Assembly: GCF_900637975.1 (NCBI RefSeq)
Contig: NZ_LR134477.1
Coordinates: forward strand, 2,480,001-2,544,000
DNA length: 64,000 nucleotides
Origin: Actinomyces viscosus
GTDB taxonomy: Bacteria > Actinomycetota > Actinomycetes > Actinomycetales > Actinomycetaceae
Reading direction: 5' to 3'
Position numbers and translations under genes: made by a program. Under the pieces are notes generated by a model. It did not search any database. It worked only from the letters and a program-made list of their open reading frames with translations, and was not told the origin of the DNA. Positions 52,500 through 61,207 of the stretch are shown piece after piece (the stretch's first letter is position 1; each line of letters begins with the position of its first letter).

Positions 52500-54297
52500 G
52501 GCTACCTCCCAGGTCGATGACGATGCAGACCGGTTCGCGGGCCGGGTCGGTGCCCAGCGCCCGGGCGAGCCGCCGCTCGTCCCAGCGGGCCCGGGCGCGC
52601 AGCGCCACCCCCAGGGCGTCGGCCACGAGGCGGATGACCTCGAAGGAGCAGCCGCAGTCCTGGACCGCGATCCGCAGGGCGAAGGAGAAGTACTTGCGGG
52701 CCACCTTGTCGACGTTGCCGGTCAGGACGATCCGGGCGCCGACGCCGTCGGGCACCGCGCCCTCCGGATCGGGCTGCTCGTCACCGGGGGGCGGGCCGAT
52801 GAGGGCCAGGGCGTGGTCGCGCTCGATGTAGACGTAGGTGCCCGGGGCCAGCTGCCCCTCAGCAGCGCCCTCCCCGGTCTCCCCGCCACCCGGGACGAGG
52901 ACGTAGGCGGTCACCGAGCCGATGTTGCCGCCGGCGGCCGTCCAGCGGCGCAGCTTGGCGCTCAGCGGGGTCCGGTCGGCGGCGTCGGCCGCTCCCTGCT
53001 GCTCGGGCTCGGCGGGCTCAGGGCCCAGCGGCTCGCGCACGCCGACCGACAGCGCCAGGATCGTGGCGAGCTCGCCCAGGGTGGGGTGGGCGACGTCGGG
53101 CTCGCTGCTGTCCTCGCTGATCGGGTGCACGACGGGCCAGGGCTGGTCGAGGCGGCTCAGGTCGGCTGGCGGGAGCGGGGTGCGCGGGCAGACCGGCCAG
53201 TCGCGGAACTCGCGCTGGAGACGCAGGTTGGAGGGCTTGTAGTGCTGCTGGTGGCCCTTGGAGTCCACGAAGGCCGCCGGCGGGATGGCCACGGACTGCT
53301 CGTAGCGGGCGCCCACGGGGGCCGACGGCGCCACCGGCACCGGGTTCTCGCCCTGACCGGCGACCGAGCAGACGGGGCAGCCGGGGCGGGAGACGACTGG
53401 GTGGTCGGAGTAGGTGAAGGTGGCCAGGTCCGTGCGCCGGGCGTCCCCGGGCAGGTGGGTGACGGTGGCGCGGGCGATGAGGGCGGCCACGGCCCGGGCG
53501 GCCAGGCCGATGACGATGTCACGGCGGGCGGCGCCGGGGCGGGGGCCGAGCTCGGGCTCGTCGGCGCTCGCGCAGGCCAGGCACGGTGAGAAGCTCTCGT
53601 CGACGTAGGGGCCGACCGTCACCGCCTCCTGCTCGGCGCGCACCCGCAGCAGCGGGATCCCGGCCTCGCGGCACCGGCGCGCCACCTCCTCGGAGCGGTC
53701 GGCACACTCGCGGGTCTCGACGAGGACGACAAGGGTGTCCCCCCGGCGGGGCGCGCCGTCGAGCCGGACGTCGGGCAGCGTGGGCTCCAGGGCCGCGACC
53801 ATCTCGCCGGCCAGCTCGGTGTCCCCGACGACGGCGACCCGGGCGGCGGCCAGGCGACGGGCGGCGTCCTGCCAGGAGTCGTTGACCCCGGTGGAGTCGC
53901 CCAGGCGCGACAGGAGGCGCGACAGCTCGGGTGCCGGGTCTGCGGGGGCGGGCTCGGTGTCCCCCTCCTCGACGATGCCGCCGGTCCACAGCAGGGAGAC
54001 GGCCTCGAAGGCGGCCTGGGGGCCGATGCCGGTGACCTCGCCGATCTCGTCGAGGGTGCGGGTGCCGTCGCAGGCCTCGAGCAGGGGCCCCATGTGCTCG
54101 CGGGCGAAGGCCCCGCCCAGGACCTGGCTCTTTCGGGCGCCGTCGACGACCCAGCCGCCCTCGTCGGGCCGGGCGCGCAGGCCCAGGCGGACCACCGGCT
54201 TGCGGGGGATGCGGAACTGCAGGTCGCGGCGGGCGGCGCGGCCGACGTCGCCGGCGCGCATGACGGAGCTTGTGGTGCTTCCAGCGTCCCCGGCCAT
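52489..54297 (-). CDS. RRE/E1-like leader-binding protein fused to a SagB-like dehydrogenase
   Basis: 602 aa. Residues about 18-110 form the winged-helix RRE (FRIPRKPVVRLGLRARPDEG, LLEACDGTRTLDEIGEVTGI). The E1/ocin-ThiF-like part follows at about 130-330, with RVAVVGDTELAGEMVAALEP and zinc-type cysteine pairs CLAC and CPVC. The C-terminal third is SagB-like: GSVTAYVLVPGGG, LAPGTYVYIERDHALALIGP, then IVLTGNVDKVARKYFSFALR and IAVQDCGCSFEVIRLVADAL. The ATG at 54297 has GGAGGTG 8 nt upstream and lies one base past the stop of the preceding gene. Leader recognition and oxidation are thus joined in one polypeptide, an unusual fusion. Confidence 0.7.
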   Translation of the reverse strand: MAGDAGSTTSSVMRAGDVGRAARRDLQFRIPRKPVVRLGLRARPDEGGWVVDGARKSQVLGGAFAREHMGPLLEACDGTRTLDEIGEVTGIGPQAAFEAVSLLWTGGIVEEGDTEPAPADPAPELSRLLSRLGDSTGVNDSWQDAARRLAAARVAVVGDTELAGEMVAALEPTLPDVRLDGAPRRGDTLVVLVETRECADRSEEVARRCREAGIPLLRVRAEQEAVTVGPYVDESFSPCLACASADEPELGPRPGAARRDIVIGLAARAVAALIARATVTHLPGDARRTDLATFTYSDHPVVSRPGCPVCSVAGQGENPVPVAPSAPVGARYEQSVAIPPAAFVDSKGHQQHYKPSNLRLQREFRDWPVCPRTPLPPADLSRLDQPWPVVHPISEDSSEPDVAHPTLGELATILALSVGVREPLGPEPAEPEQQGAADAADRTPLSAKLRRWTAAGGNIGSVTAYVLVPGGGETGEGAAEGQLAPGTYVYIERDHALALIGPPPGDEQPDPEGAVPDGVGARIVLTGNVDKVARKYFSFALRIAVQDCGCSFEVIRLVADALGVALRARARWDERRLARALGTDPAREPVCIVIDLGGSRAH

Positions 54298-54298
54298 C

Positions 54299-55108
54299 TC
54301 AGGCCACCTCCCTACGGCGTTCGGGCAGAAGGGCCGCGAGCGCGGGCAGTCCGTCGCGGCGCCCCTCGTAGCGGCCCGAGCAGGTCTCGCAACGGTCCAC
54401 GGCCACGGTCCGCGAGCAGGTGGTGATGCCCGAGACGAGGTCGATGGTCCATACCTGGCCGCCGATCTCCGGGGGCTCCTCGCCGCCCGCGGCGTTCGCT
54501 GTGTCCGCAGTATCTGCTGTGTCCGCTGGGGCCGCCGTGTCGGCACTGTCCGCCGTCTGCCGGTCGAGGGCCTGGAGGGCCAGTGCGATGAGTCCGGCGG
54601 CCAGGACCACGTGGTGGTGGGCGTAGGCCTGCTCCAGCGGGCCGAGCTCGGCGGCCACCTCCGTCGGCAGCGGGCGGTAGCCGTGCTGGCGGCGGCGGCG
54701 GTCGTAGCAGCGGTAGCAGGCGCTGCGGCCGGGGACCACGAGTGGTCCGCAGCGCAGCTCGGTGGGGAAGAGCTCCACTCCGAGCGAGGGCATGCCCCGG
54801 GTGAAGGACAGGGTGTCGAGGTCCTCGCGCAGGCCGGTCTGGTCGGGATCCGCGATGAGCACGGCCCGCTCGGCGTAGGGGACGTAGGCGCTGACCAGCC
54901 CCTGGTCGACCGGTACGACGACGTCGCCAGGCCCGGCCAGCCGCGCGACGACGGCGCGCGCGAACCCGCCCTGGGGCAGATAGGCCGTCACCGGCCCCGA
55001 GGGGGCCTGCGGGGCCGGCTGCGCAGCGGGTGCGGGCGACGTCGTGCTCATGGCGGTTCGGGGCTCCTCGGATGGTGACGTGGGCAGCGTGGTGGACAGC
55101 GGTGACAT
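54299..55108 (-). CDS. E1-like/cyclodehydratase partner protein with zinc cysteine pairs
   Basis: 269 aa. A Pro/Ser-rich start is followed by a Rossmann-like region (VTAYLPQGGFARAVVARLAG, VPYAERAVLIADPDQTGLRE) and two cysteine pairs typical of TOMM C-type proteins: CYRCYDRRRRQHGYRPLP and, at the C-terminus, DRCETCSGRYEGR. An acidic repeat (DTADTADTANAAGG) sits in between. It probably completes the cyclodehydratase with the YcaO protein encoded just upstream (3 bp gap). The start could also be the internal ATG at 55051, which has GAGGAG 12 nt upstream. Confidence 0.65.
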   Translation of the reverse strand: MSPLSTTLPTSPSEEPRTAMSTTSPAPAAQPAPQAPSGPVTAYLPQGGFARAVVARLAGPGDVVVPVDQGLVSAYVPYAERAVLIADPDQTGLREDLDTLSFTRGMPSLGVELFPTELRCGPLVVPGRSACYRCYDRRRRQHGYRPLPTEVAAELGPLEQAYAHHHVVLAAGLIALALQALDRQTADSADTAAPADTADTADTANAAGGEEPPEIGGQVWTIDLVSGITTCSRTVAVDRCETCSGRYEGRRDGLPALAALLPERRREVA

Positions 55109-55111
55109 GAC

Positions 55112-56476
55112 TCAGGCGAAGGGCTGGCGGACGGGGTTGATCCCGGCCTCGTCGTGGACGGTCAGGCCCATGGCCCGGGGGGCCTCGTAGAGGCGGGGGG
55201 TGGCCAGGTAACGGGCGTGGTGGCTGAAGGACAGGGGCATGGCCTGCGGGATGAGGGCCTTGATGACGTGCATGCCGACCTGGCGGGCCTCGTCGGTGGT
55301 GATGTCGACGACGATCGCCTCGGCGCCGGCCCGCTCCAGGTTGGAGACGACCTGCGCGAGTGGGTCGGCGGTGTCGGTGCCGGCCGACGGCGCCCCCAGG
55401 GTGCCGATCTCGTTCAGGCCGTGGACGGGCCGCTCCCCCTCCAGGAGGAAGTCGAAGATGTGGCGCATGGACAGGTCGGCGTCGGCCAGGGCTCCGCCGA
55501 CCACGGTGAGGTCCTGACCCTTGATCTCCTGGGCACGCGGGCCGCGGGCGTGGCTGCGCAGGGCGATGCGCAGGGAGGCGAGCTCCCGGTAGATCTTGGC
55601 CAGCGCCCGCTGCGGGTCGATGTCGCAGGTGGCGGCCACCACCTGGGCCAGCTCGGGGTCGACCTGGGAGGTCTGGACGGCGTAGAGGGTGGGGACGCCG
55701 TAGTCGGTGGTGGCGTCGAACAGGTGGGTCCTCAGCTCGGTGGAGGTGCCGACCCGGTGGTACTCGGCGGCCGCCTCGTCCAGGGCGTCGGGGTCGACGG
55801 CGACCGCGGGCAGGCGCAGGCGCTGCAGCCAGGTCAGGGCGATGGAGTCGCGCTCGATGACCTCGAGCAGCCCGCCCAGGACCGCCTCGCGCAGGTCGGA
55901 GTGCGCGGCCGTGCCGGTGGAGATGGGGTTGACGAACTGCTCGGAGGGGGTGCGTACCGGGAAGTTGAGGTAGACCAGGACGGCCGGGACGAAGACCTCC
56001 CGGCCCCGGGTCAGGGACCAGCCGCGCACCCATCGCATCGGGACGCGGGGGTCCGAGGCGATGAGCCCGCAGTCGGGGTCGGCCAGCTCGGTGGCCGAGC
56101 ACGCCGGCCAGTGCTCCGGTCCGATCGCGGCCTCGCCGAGACCGGCGGGGGTGTCCCACACCAGCTCCTCCTCCGTCCATGAGCAGCTGGAGTAGCGTTC
56201 CATCGTCTCCACGATCGCGATGTGTCTGGCGCGATCGGCGTCGATGGCCCCGCCGGCCCCGTCGAAGTTGCCCGTCTCGGCACGGTGATTCCAGCTGCGC
56301 TGTGACCTCAGCGCCTCAGATGGATCACCCAGAAGACCGGTCCAGATCGCGAAGACCGGCTCTCCGGCCGCTTGGGGCAGCTCGGTGGAACGGGAAACCA
56401 GGCCGAAGGGCGACTCGAGGAACGCAGCGCGAGCCAGCGATGGCGCCACACCCTCTATGAGCGCAGAGCGGTACAC
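55112..56476 (-). CDS. YcaO-domain TOMM cyclodehydratase
   Basis: 454 aa. YcaO uses ATP to phosphorylate the amide backbone and cyclise Cys (or Ser/Thr) to azolines. GGAIDADRARHIAIVETMER (ATP/Mg-binding region), PVRTPSEQFVNPISTGTAAH, then REAVLGGLLEVIERDSIALT (the E-x-x-E-R-D motif) and SNLERAGAEAIVVDITTDE are recognisable, and the C-terminus ends PVRQPFA, similar to the Pro-rich end of azole-forming members. The GTG at 56476 has AAGGAGG 5-7 nt upstream and is preferred over the upstream ATG at 56512. It is the first gene of the seven-enzyme operon. Confidence 0.88.
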   Translation of the reverse strand: MYRSALIEGVAPSLARAAFLESPFGLVSRSTELPQAAGEPVFAIWTGLLGDPSEALRSQRSWNHRAETGNFDGAGGAIDADRARHIAIVETMERYSSCSWTEEELVWDTPAGLGEAAIGPEHWPACSATELADPDCGLIASDPRVPMRWVRGWSLTRGREVFVPAVLVYLNFPVRTPSEQFVNPISTGTAAHSDLREAVLGGLLEVIERDSIALTWLQRLRLPAVAVDPDALDEAAAEYHRVGTSTELRTHLFDATTDYGVPTLYAVQTSQVDPELAQVVAATCDIDPQRALAKIYRELASLRIALRSHARGPRAQEIKGQDLTVVGGALADADLSMRHIFDFLLEGERPVHGLNEIGTLGAPSAGTDTADPLAQVVSNLERAGAEAIVVDITTDEARQVGMHVIKALIPQAMPLSFSHHARYLATPRLYEAPRAMGLTVHDEAGINPVRQPFA

Positions 56477-56742
56477 GGACCCTCCTTCCTGGGAACGACA
56501 GAGGAGGCACACTTGGGGGAAGTGCCGTTGGCGAAGAGCCTGCCCGAAGCCGCGAGGCCTTCACATCGCCCTTTGATCTACTGCCTATTCAGCTGTTTGG
56601 ATAGTTCTACCTGTCCTTTCGTCGGGGCGCGTCTCGGAGACGTTTACACGGTGAACGGCTTTCTTCAGGTAGTTTGTTCACTGTTCCCAGCAGACCGCGA
56701 CCCCCACCACCGCGGCCTGCACAGATCTGCCCAAGGAGACAC
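56477..56742. promoter_or_regulatory. Divergent promoter region of the RiPP operon and its regulator
   Basis: 266 bp between divergent genes, AT-rich at 56570-56690. It contains an inverted repeat GTGAAC (56650-56655) and GTTCAC (56675-56680), a possible binding site for the response regulator; I could not assign -10/-35 boxes with confidence. An AAGGAG ribosome site precedes the regulator. Confidence 0.5.
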
Positions 56743-57510
56743 ATGTCTTCCCAGATTTCTCCCGATCGTGTCGGCCTCGCTCTGGTCGACGACGACGCGA
56801 TGGCCCTGGCCCATCTGGAGTCCTATTTCTCAGACGTCGAGGACCTCGTTGTCCTCACAGCAACCCGCTCACCCCGCGCGGTTCTGCGGTTTCTTCAGTC
56901 GCATCAGGTCGATGTCCTCATCACCGATGTCCACATGGAGAACATGGACGGCGCGGAGATGACCAGGGAGGTGCTTCGCGTCTCGCCGTCGACCCGGGTC
57001 ATCCTGCTGACGACCGTCGACACCGACGAGGACCTCCTCCAGGGGCTGGGGGCGGGTGCCAGCGGCTTCCTGCTCAAGAGCGCCCCGGCCGAGGAGATCA
57101 TCGCGGCGGTGCGCACGGTCCACTCCGGGGCGAAGGTCGTGGCCCCAACGCCGACGACGCGTCTCATCGACTACGCCCTGGCCTCCGTTCGCGGCGCGGA
57201 CGGGAGCGTGCACCTCTCGGAGCGGGAGCGCGACGTGCTCCACCTCCTGTGCGAGGGCGCCTCGAACCGCAAGATCTCCTCGCTGCTGGCCATTGCCGAG
57301 GCGACGGTCAAGTCGCACATCACCGGCCTGTTCCACAAGACGGGCACGACGTCGCGCCTGGAGATCGTGGTGTGGGCGTTCAAGCACGGGTACGCCTCCA
57401 ACAGCCCCTTCACGATCCCGGCATCCAGCGCGCCCAGCGCCCCGAGCAATCCGAGCCCGAGCTCAAGCCCCAGTCCCTCGGAGGCCCGAGGAACGGGACT
57501 CGATCGCTGA
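56743..57510 (+). CDS. NarL/LuxR-type response regulator
   Basis: 255 aa. The receiver domain has the acidic pair in ALVDDDAMALAHLE (Asp17/Asp18), the phospho-acceptor Asp62 in VLITDVHMENMDGAEM, and the Lys in SGFLLKSAPAEEI. The LuxR HTH lies at about 160-222 (LSERERDVLHLLCEGASNRK, ISSLLAIAEATVKSHITGLF). A Ser/Pro-rich tail ends the protein. No sensor kinase gene is next to it, so it is an orphan. It is divergent from the RiPP operon and is the obvious candidate activator. The ATG 56743 has AAGGAG 6-7 nt upstream. Confidence 0.88.
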   Translation: MSSQISPDRVGLALVDDDAMALAHLESYFSDVEDLVVLTATRSPRAVLRFLQSHQVDVLITDVHMENMDGAEMTREVLRVSPSTRVILLTTVDTDEDLLQGLGAGASGFLLKSAPAEEIIAAVRTVHSGAKVVAPTPTTRLIDYALASVRGADGSVHLSERERDVLHLLCEGASNRKISSLLAIAEATVKSHITGLFHKTGTTSRLEIVVWAFKHGYASNSPFTIPASSAPSAPSNPSPSSSPSPSEARGTGLDR

Positions 57511-57730
57511 GGTCCGGCCGGGGCGGAGCACCGTACCGCCCCGCCCCGTAGGGGGAGGCGGGAGGTCCGGGCGGCACGGTCGGCTGCGGGCCGCCGTAGC
57601 GCGAGAGCCCGCTCGGCGCCCATTCGATCGCGTCCATCCGCGAGGTACGGGGTCGCACCGTGATGCGAGGGGAACGGTCTTCGGGACCCAGCTCCACGTT
57701 CTCGGTTCTCGCCCGCGTTCCTGCTGACGA

Positions 57731-57848
57731 GGCTACTCCACGGGGCCGGGGTTCTACTGGCCAGGGGTTGGGCGCACTGCACGGGAGTCCGACCCACGTG
57801 GAGTACCCCCACACCTTGCCCAGTAGGACCCGGACCTCGTGCAGAGCG
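57731..57848. repeat. Palindromic repeat P2, copy 5
   Basis: CTACTCCACGGGGCCGGG, CTACTGGCCAGGGGTTGG, CACTGCACGGGAGTCC, CCACGTGGAGTACC, CTTGCCCAGTAGGACCCGG and CTCGTGCAGAGC in the order seen in the other copies. It lies between the response regulator and csoR genes. The remainder of 57511-57870 holds nothing I can identify. Confidence 0.7.
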
Positions 57849-57876
57849 GTCCGTGCCGTGCCAGCGAGAGACCGCT

Positions 57877-57922
57877 ATACCCCTAGGGGGTACTTGACCC
57901 ACCTACCCCCTAGGGGTATGTT
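57877..57922 (+). promoter_or_regulatory. csoR promoter with two CsoR operator boxes
   Basis: ATACCCCTAGGGGGTA (57877-57892) and TACCCCCTAGGGGTAT (57904-57919) are the G/C-tract palindromes bound by CsoR repressors. The -35 candidate TTGACC (57894-57899) sits between them and a -10 TATGTT (57917-57922) overlaps the second box at 17-bp spacing. Binding would block transcription of csoR until Cu(I) is present. Confidence 0.85.
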
Positions 57923-57955
57923 CGACGTCGAACGAGAAAGAGAGACGGGGGAGAG

Positions 57956-58237
57956 ATGGCCGGATACACCGGGACCAAGGAGGACTACCTCAAGCGCCTG
58001 CGCCGCATCGAGGGGCAGGTGCGGGGCATCTCCCGCATGGTCGAGGAGGACACCTACTGCATCGATGTCCTCACGCAGATCTCCGCCGCCACCAAGGCTC
58101 TTCAGGCCGTCAGCCTCGGCCTGCTGGAGGATCACATGAGCCACTGCGTCCTGCACGCCGCCCAGGCCGGCGACGAGGAGGGCATGGTCAAGATCCGCGA
58201 GGCCTCCGACGCCATCGCCCGGCTCGTCCGGTCCTGA
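57956..58237 (+). CDS. csoR: Copper-sensing transcriptional repressor CsoR
   Basis: 93 aa, standard length. The DUF156 fold: YLKRLRRIEGQVRGISRMVEE (DNA-contacting helix), the Cu(I) ligands Cys35 in DTYCIDVL, His60 in LLEDHMSH and Cys64 in SHCVLHAA, which match the C-H-C triad of characterised CsoR. It is an all-helical tetramer that releases DNA on binding Cu(I). A GGGGAGAG ribosome site precedes the ATG, and two operator boxes lie in its promoter. Confidence 0.95.
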   Translation: MAGYTGTKEDYLKRLRRIEGQVRGISRMVEEDTYCIDVLTQISAATKALQAVSLGLLEDHMSHCVLHAAQAGDEEGMVKIREASDAIARLVRS

Positions 58238-58334
58238 CCGCCCCGGTTCGGCCACCCGGCCGGGCCGCCTCCTTCCCGTTCTTCCCGTTCCGTTCCATCC
58301 GCTTTCCTCGCACGCCTCCCAAGGAGTTATAGAG

Positions 58335-58604
58335 ATGACCGAGTTCACCGCCGACGGCGTCGACCGCACCACCACCCTCAAGGTCTCCGGACTCACCTGC
58401 GGCCACTGCGTCGCCCACGTCACCGAGGAGCTCGAGGCCCTCGACGGCGTCAAGAACGTCTCCGTCCTGCTCAACAAGGGCGGGCAGTCCACCGTCACCG
58501 TGCTCTCCGACGTCCGCCTCGAGGACGCGGCCCTGGCCGAGGCCATTGACGAGGCCGGGGACTACACGCTCGACGCCATCGAGCGCGACGTCCGCGAGGG
58601 CTGA
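58335..58604 (+). CDS. copZ: CopZ-like heavy-metal-associated chaperone
   Basis: 89 aa, one HMA domain with a hydrophilic 10-residue lead. The metal-binding loop is GLTCGHCVAHV (Cys-x-x-Cys) in KVSGLTCGHCVAHVTEEL, followed by LDGVKNVSVLLNKGG and the ferredoxin-like second half. It ferries Cu(I) to the P-type ATPase. AAGGAG is 8 nt before the ATG. It is 97 bp after csoR and so likely co-transcribed; copA is separated from it by a dextranase gene. Confidence 0.88.
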   Translation: MTEFTADGVDRTTTLKVSGLTCGHCVAHVTEELEALDGVKNVSVLLNKGGQSTVTVLSDVRLEDAALAEAIDEAGDYTLDAIERDVREG

Positions 58605-59059
58605 GCCGAGTCGCTCAGCGATCGTCAGGGGTCGTCAGCGATCGTCAGGGGTCGGGAGGCCTCGGAGGCGTCTCAGCCAACGGACATCCCGGATTCTCAA
58701 CAGGCGGTCACCCGGTGGCATCGTCCCGAACGACCGGCCAGCCGGACCATTTCACCTTCTGTTGAATCCCATGCCCGATCAGACCCTCATCGGCTGACCG
58801 GAACTAAGCGGAGGCGGTGTCGCCGACGCCGTCCCGGACGACCCGTCCGTGACCTGGAAGACGTTCATCCACTGGTATCGCGCCGTTCTCAGGCGAGAGC
58901 GCTGGCTAACCTGTTCGGCCTGAGCGCCGGGATCCTCCGGCTTTCAGCGGTACCGGAGACCGGTGGGCCGCCGGGGCGACGTCGTCGGTCGGGGGACTCG
59001 GTGGCGCCCAACGGGATCGGTATCGGATTACGTCCCTGAAGATCGCACTGGAGAAGATC
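58605..59059. other. 455-bp intergenic region with a short tandem repeat
   Basis: GATCGTCAGGGGTCGTCAGC-like words are repeated at 58619-58652. No gene is recognised. The end of the region (59040-59059) carries a TGGAGA ribosome site for the dextranase. Confidence 0.4.
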
Positions 59060-61078
59060 ATGCCGATATCCCATCCCCAACGGCTGCTCGCAGCGGCGGC
59101 GCTCGTCGTCGCCCCGGTCATCCCGGCCCTGACAACGGCGCAGGCCGCGCCCAGCTCCTCCGCGAGCCCCGCTGCCGACCCGCCCGCCACGGTCATCCAG
59201 GCGCCGGCGGCCCATCTGCCCGCCGGCGAGCACGACGGCATCCATACCTGGACCCACGACAAGGCCAGCACGGCGACGGAAGGCGCCGTGGCCCGCGACG
59301 AGGTGCGCCAGTCCCCGTTCTACTCGGTGCGCGTGGCCCCGGCCACCGCGCCCGACCAGACGCAGGACTCCTTCACCTACCTGAGCGTCCCGCGCAACGG
59401 TCAGGACAAGAGCGGATACACGGCCGAGGACGGCGCCGACTACGCCGCGCAGACGAAGGCGGCCATGTCCTGGTCGACCTTCGAGTACGACAAGGAGGTC
59501 CTCGTCTACGTGACGCTCCTGAACGGGGCGGCGGTCAAGGACCCGAGTGAGATCACGGTGCGCCCCACCTCCACGGCGGCCACGAACGTCAAGGTCGAGG
59601 CCATCGAGGATAACGGCCGCACCGCGAGGATCCGGGTCCCCTACTCCGCGGACGGCTACCGCCTCTCGGTGGAGTTCCCCTCCCAGACGGTGAGCACGTA
59701 CACCGACAAGGACGGCCTGCTCGGCGAGGAGTCGACCTCAAGGACGTTCCTGGAGTCCGAGCCGCGCAACGCGATGCTCCTGTTCGTCCAGCCCCCGGCG
59801 CCCAAGGGCACGGTTCCCGACGCCGGCGCCTCCGATGTCCTGAGCGTGACGCCGGGAGACATCAGCGGCCTCAACACGACTGCCGGTGCGGACACCTCGA
59901 AGAGCACCCTCTACTTCGGCCCGGGCGTCTACTCCATGGGAGAGGCGAGCCTGCCCGAGCTTCCCAGCAACATCAGTCGGATCTATCTGGCGCCGGGTGC
60001 CTTCGTCAAAGGCGGTTTCCACTTCGCCGACAACGGGGCCGCCGAGTACCAGGTGACGGGTTACGGCGTCCTGTCCGGCGAGGAGTACGTCTACGAGGCG
60101 GACACGCTGGGCGGCTTCACCTCCTTCCAGAACCAGAACCACCCCGAGTACCGGGACGCGGAGAAGAAGGTCAAGGCCGACTGCCACGCGGACTGCGCCA
60201 AGCCGTTGCGCCTGAGCTCGGCATCCGGAAAGGCTCAGCACCTCACCCTGCAGGGGATCACCATCAAGGAGCCTCCGTTCCACTCCTTCGTGGTCTACGG
60301 GGACGAGAGCACCTTCGCCATGGACGTGAGCAACTACCAGCAGGTGGGCGCCTGGTACTGGCAGACCGACGGCCTGGAGGTGTACTCCAACCCCGGTGCG
60401 GGCCGGTCCACCCTGAAGAACTCCTTCTTCCACGCCAACGACGACGTCTTCAAGCTCTACCACTCCGCGGTGGACCTCAGTAACAACGTCGTGTGGAAGG
60501 GGCAGAACGGCCCGGTGTTCCAGTGGGGGTGGACTCCGAGGGACGTCAACGACGTCACCGTGACCGGCACGGAGATCATTCACAGCCGGATGTTCTCCCG
60601 CGACGTCGCCCACAACTCCTGCGTCTTCAACTCGGCCCGGAGCTGGCAGGACACCGGCGCGACGAATACCGCTGATCCGTCTCGGACGGTCAGCAACCTG
60701 ACCTTCACGAATACCCATGTCGAGGGCAGCGTCAACTGCGCGATCCGCGTATACGCGCTGTCCAACACGGAGAACATCACCATCGACGGGCTCACGATTG
60801 ACGGCTGGAACGGGCAGAGCATCGACCGCACGCAGAGCCAGCTCCAACCACTGACCGACAAGGAGGGCCGGCAGGTCCGCTTCGGCAGCACCGACGGCAC
60901 CGTCAAGGGCCTGAGCCTGCGCGGTTACAAGGTGGGGCGGGGAGGCGGCGCCACCGGCGTCAAGCCAACCGGCTACACCACCGTCACCACTGACAACAAC
61001 GAGTGGCAGTCGGACAGGCCCGGCCGTCTCAACTTCGACGCCGACCTCTGGGGTCGCTGGACAGCGACCGACCGGTAA
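59060..61078 (+). CDS. Secreted GH49 family dextranase-like glycoside hydrolase
   Basis: 672 aa. A Sec signal peptide (residues 1-30, LLAAAALVVAPVIPALTTA, cleavage near AQA-AP) and a Ser/Ala/Pro linker precede an N-terminal beta-sandwich and the right-handed beta-helix. AWYWQTDGLEVYSN and SFFHANDDVFKLYHSAV contain the conserved Asp residues of GH49, and WKGQNGPVFQWGWTPRDVN is a further family block. GH49 enzymes hydrolyse alpha-1,6-glucan (dextran) or, more rarely, pullulan. Export and substrate fit a biofilm/dental-plaque lifestyle. No anchoring (LPXTG) motif is present. It sits between copZ and copA in the copper locus and ends with a strong hairpin. Confidence 0.82.
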   Translation: MPISHPQRLLAAAALVVAPVIPALTTAQAAPSSSASPAADPPATVIQAPAAHLPAGEHDGIHTWTHDKASTATEGAVARDEVRQSPFYSVRVAPATAPDQTQDSFTYLSVPRNGQDKSGYTAEDGADYAAQTKAAMSWSTFEYDKEVLVYVTLLNGAAVKDPSEITVRPTSTAATNVKVEAIEDNGRTARIRVPYSADGYRLSVEFPSQTVSTYTDKDGLLGEESTSRTFLESEPRNAMLLFVQPPAPKGTVPDAGASDVLSVTPGDISGLNTTAGADTSKSTLYFGPGVYSMGEASLPELPSNISRIYLAPGAFVKGGFHFADNGAAEYQVTGYGVLSGEEYVYEADTLGGFTSFQNQNHPEYRDAEKKVKADCHADCAKPLRLSSASGKAQHLTLQGITIKEPPFHSFVVYGDESTFAMDVSNYQQVGAWYWQTDGLEVYSNPGAGRSTLKNSFFHANDDVFKLYHSAVDLSNNVVWKGQNGPVFQWGWTPRDVNDVTVTGTEIIHSRMFSRDVAHNSCVFNSARSWQDTGATNTADPSRTVSNLTFTNTHVEGSVNCAIRVYALSNTENITIDGLTIDGWNGQSIDRTQSQLQPLTDKEGRQVRFGSTDGTVKGLSLRGYKVGRGGGATGVKPTGYTTVTTDNNEWQSDRPGRLNFDADLWGRWTATDR

Positions 61079-61089
61079 GCGGCCAGTGA

Positions 61090-61117
61090 GCGGGTCAGTG
61101 AACCACCACTGACCCGC
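61090..61117 (+). terminator. Hairpin after the dextranase gene
   Basis: GCGGGTCAGTG (61090-61100), 6-base loop, CACTGACCCGC (61107-61117), followed by partial repeats of the right arm (ACCCGCCACTGAC). It is 12 bp after the stop and separates the dextranase from copA. Confidence 0.7.
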
Positions 61118-61207
61118 CACCGACCCGCCACTGACGCCCGCATCCCGCGGTTCCCGGCAAGGCGCCGTCGGGCAGCAGCAGATAAGAACACTCACACGGA
61201 GACTCAC

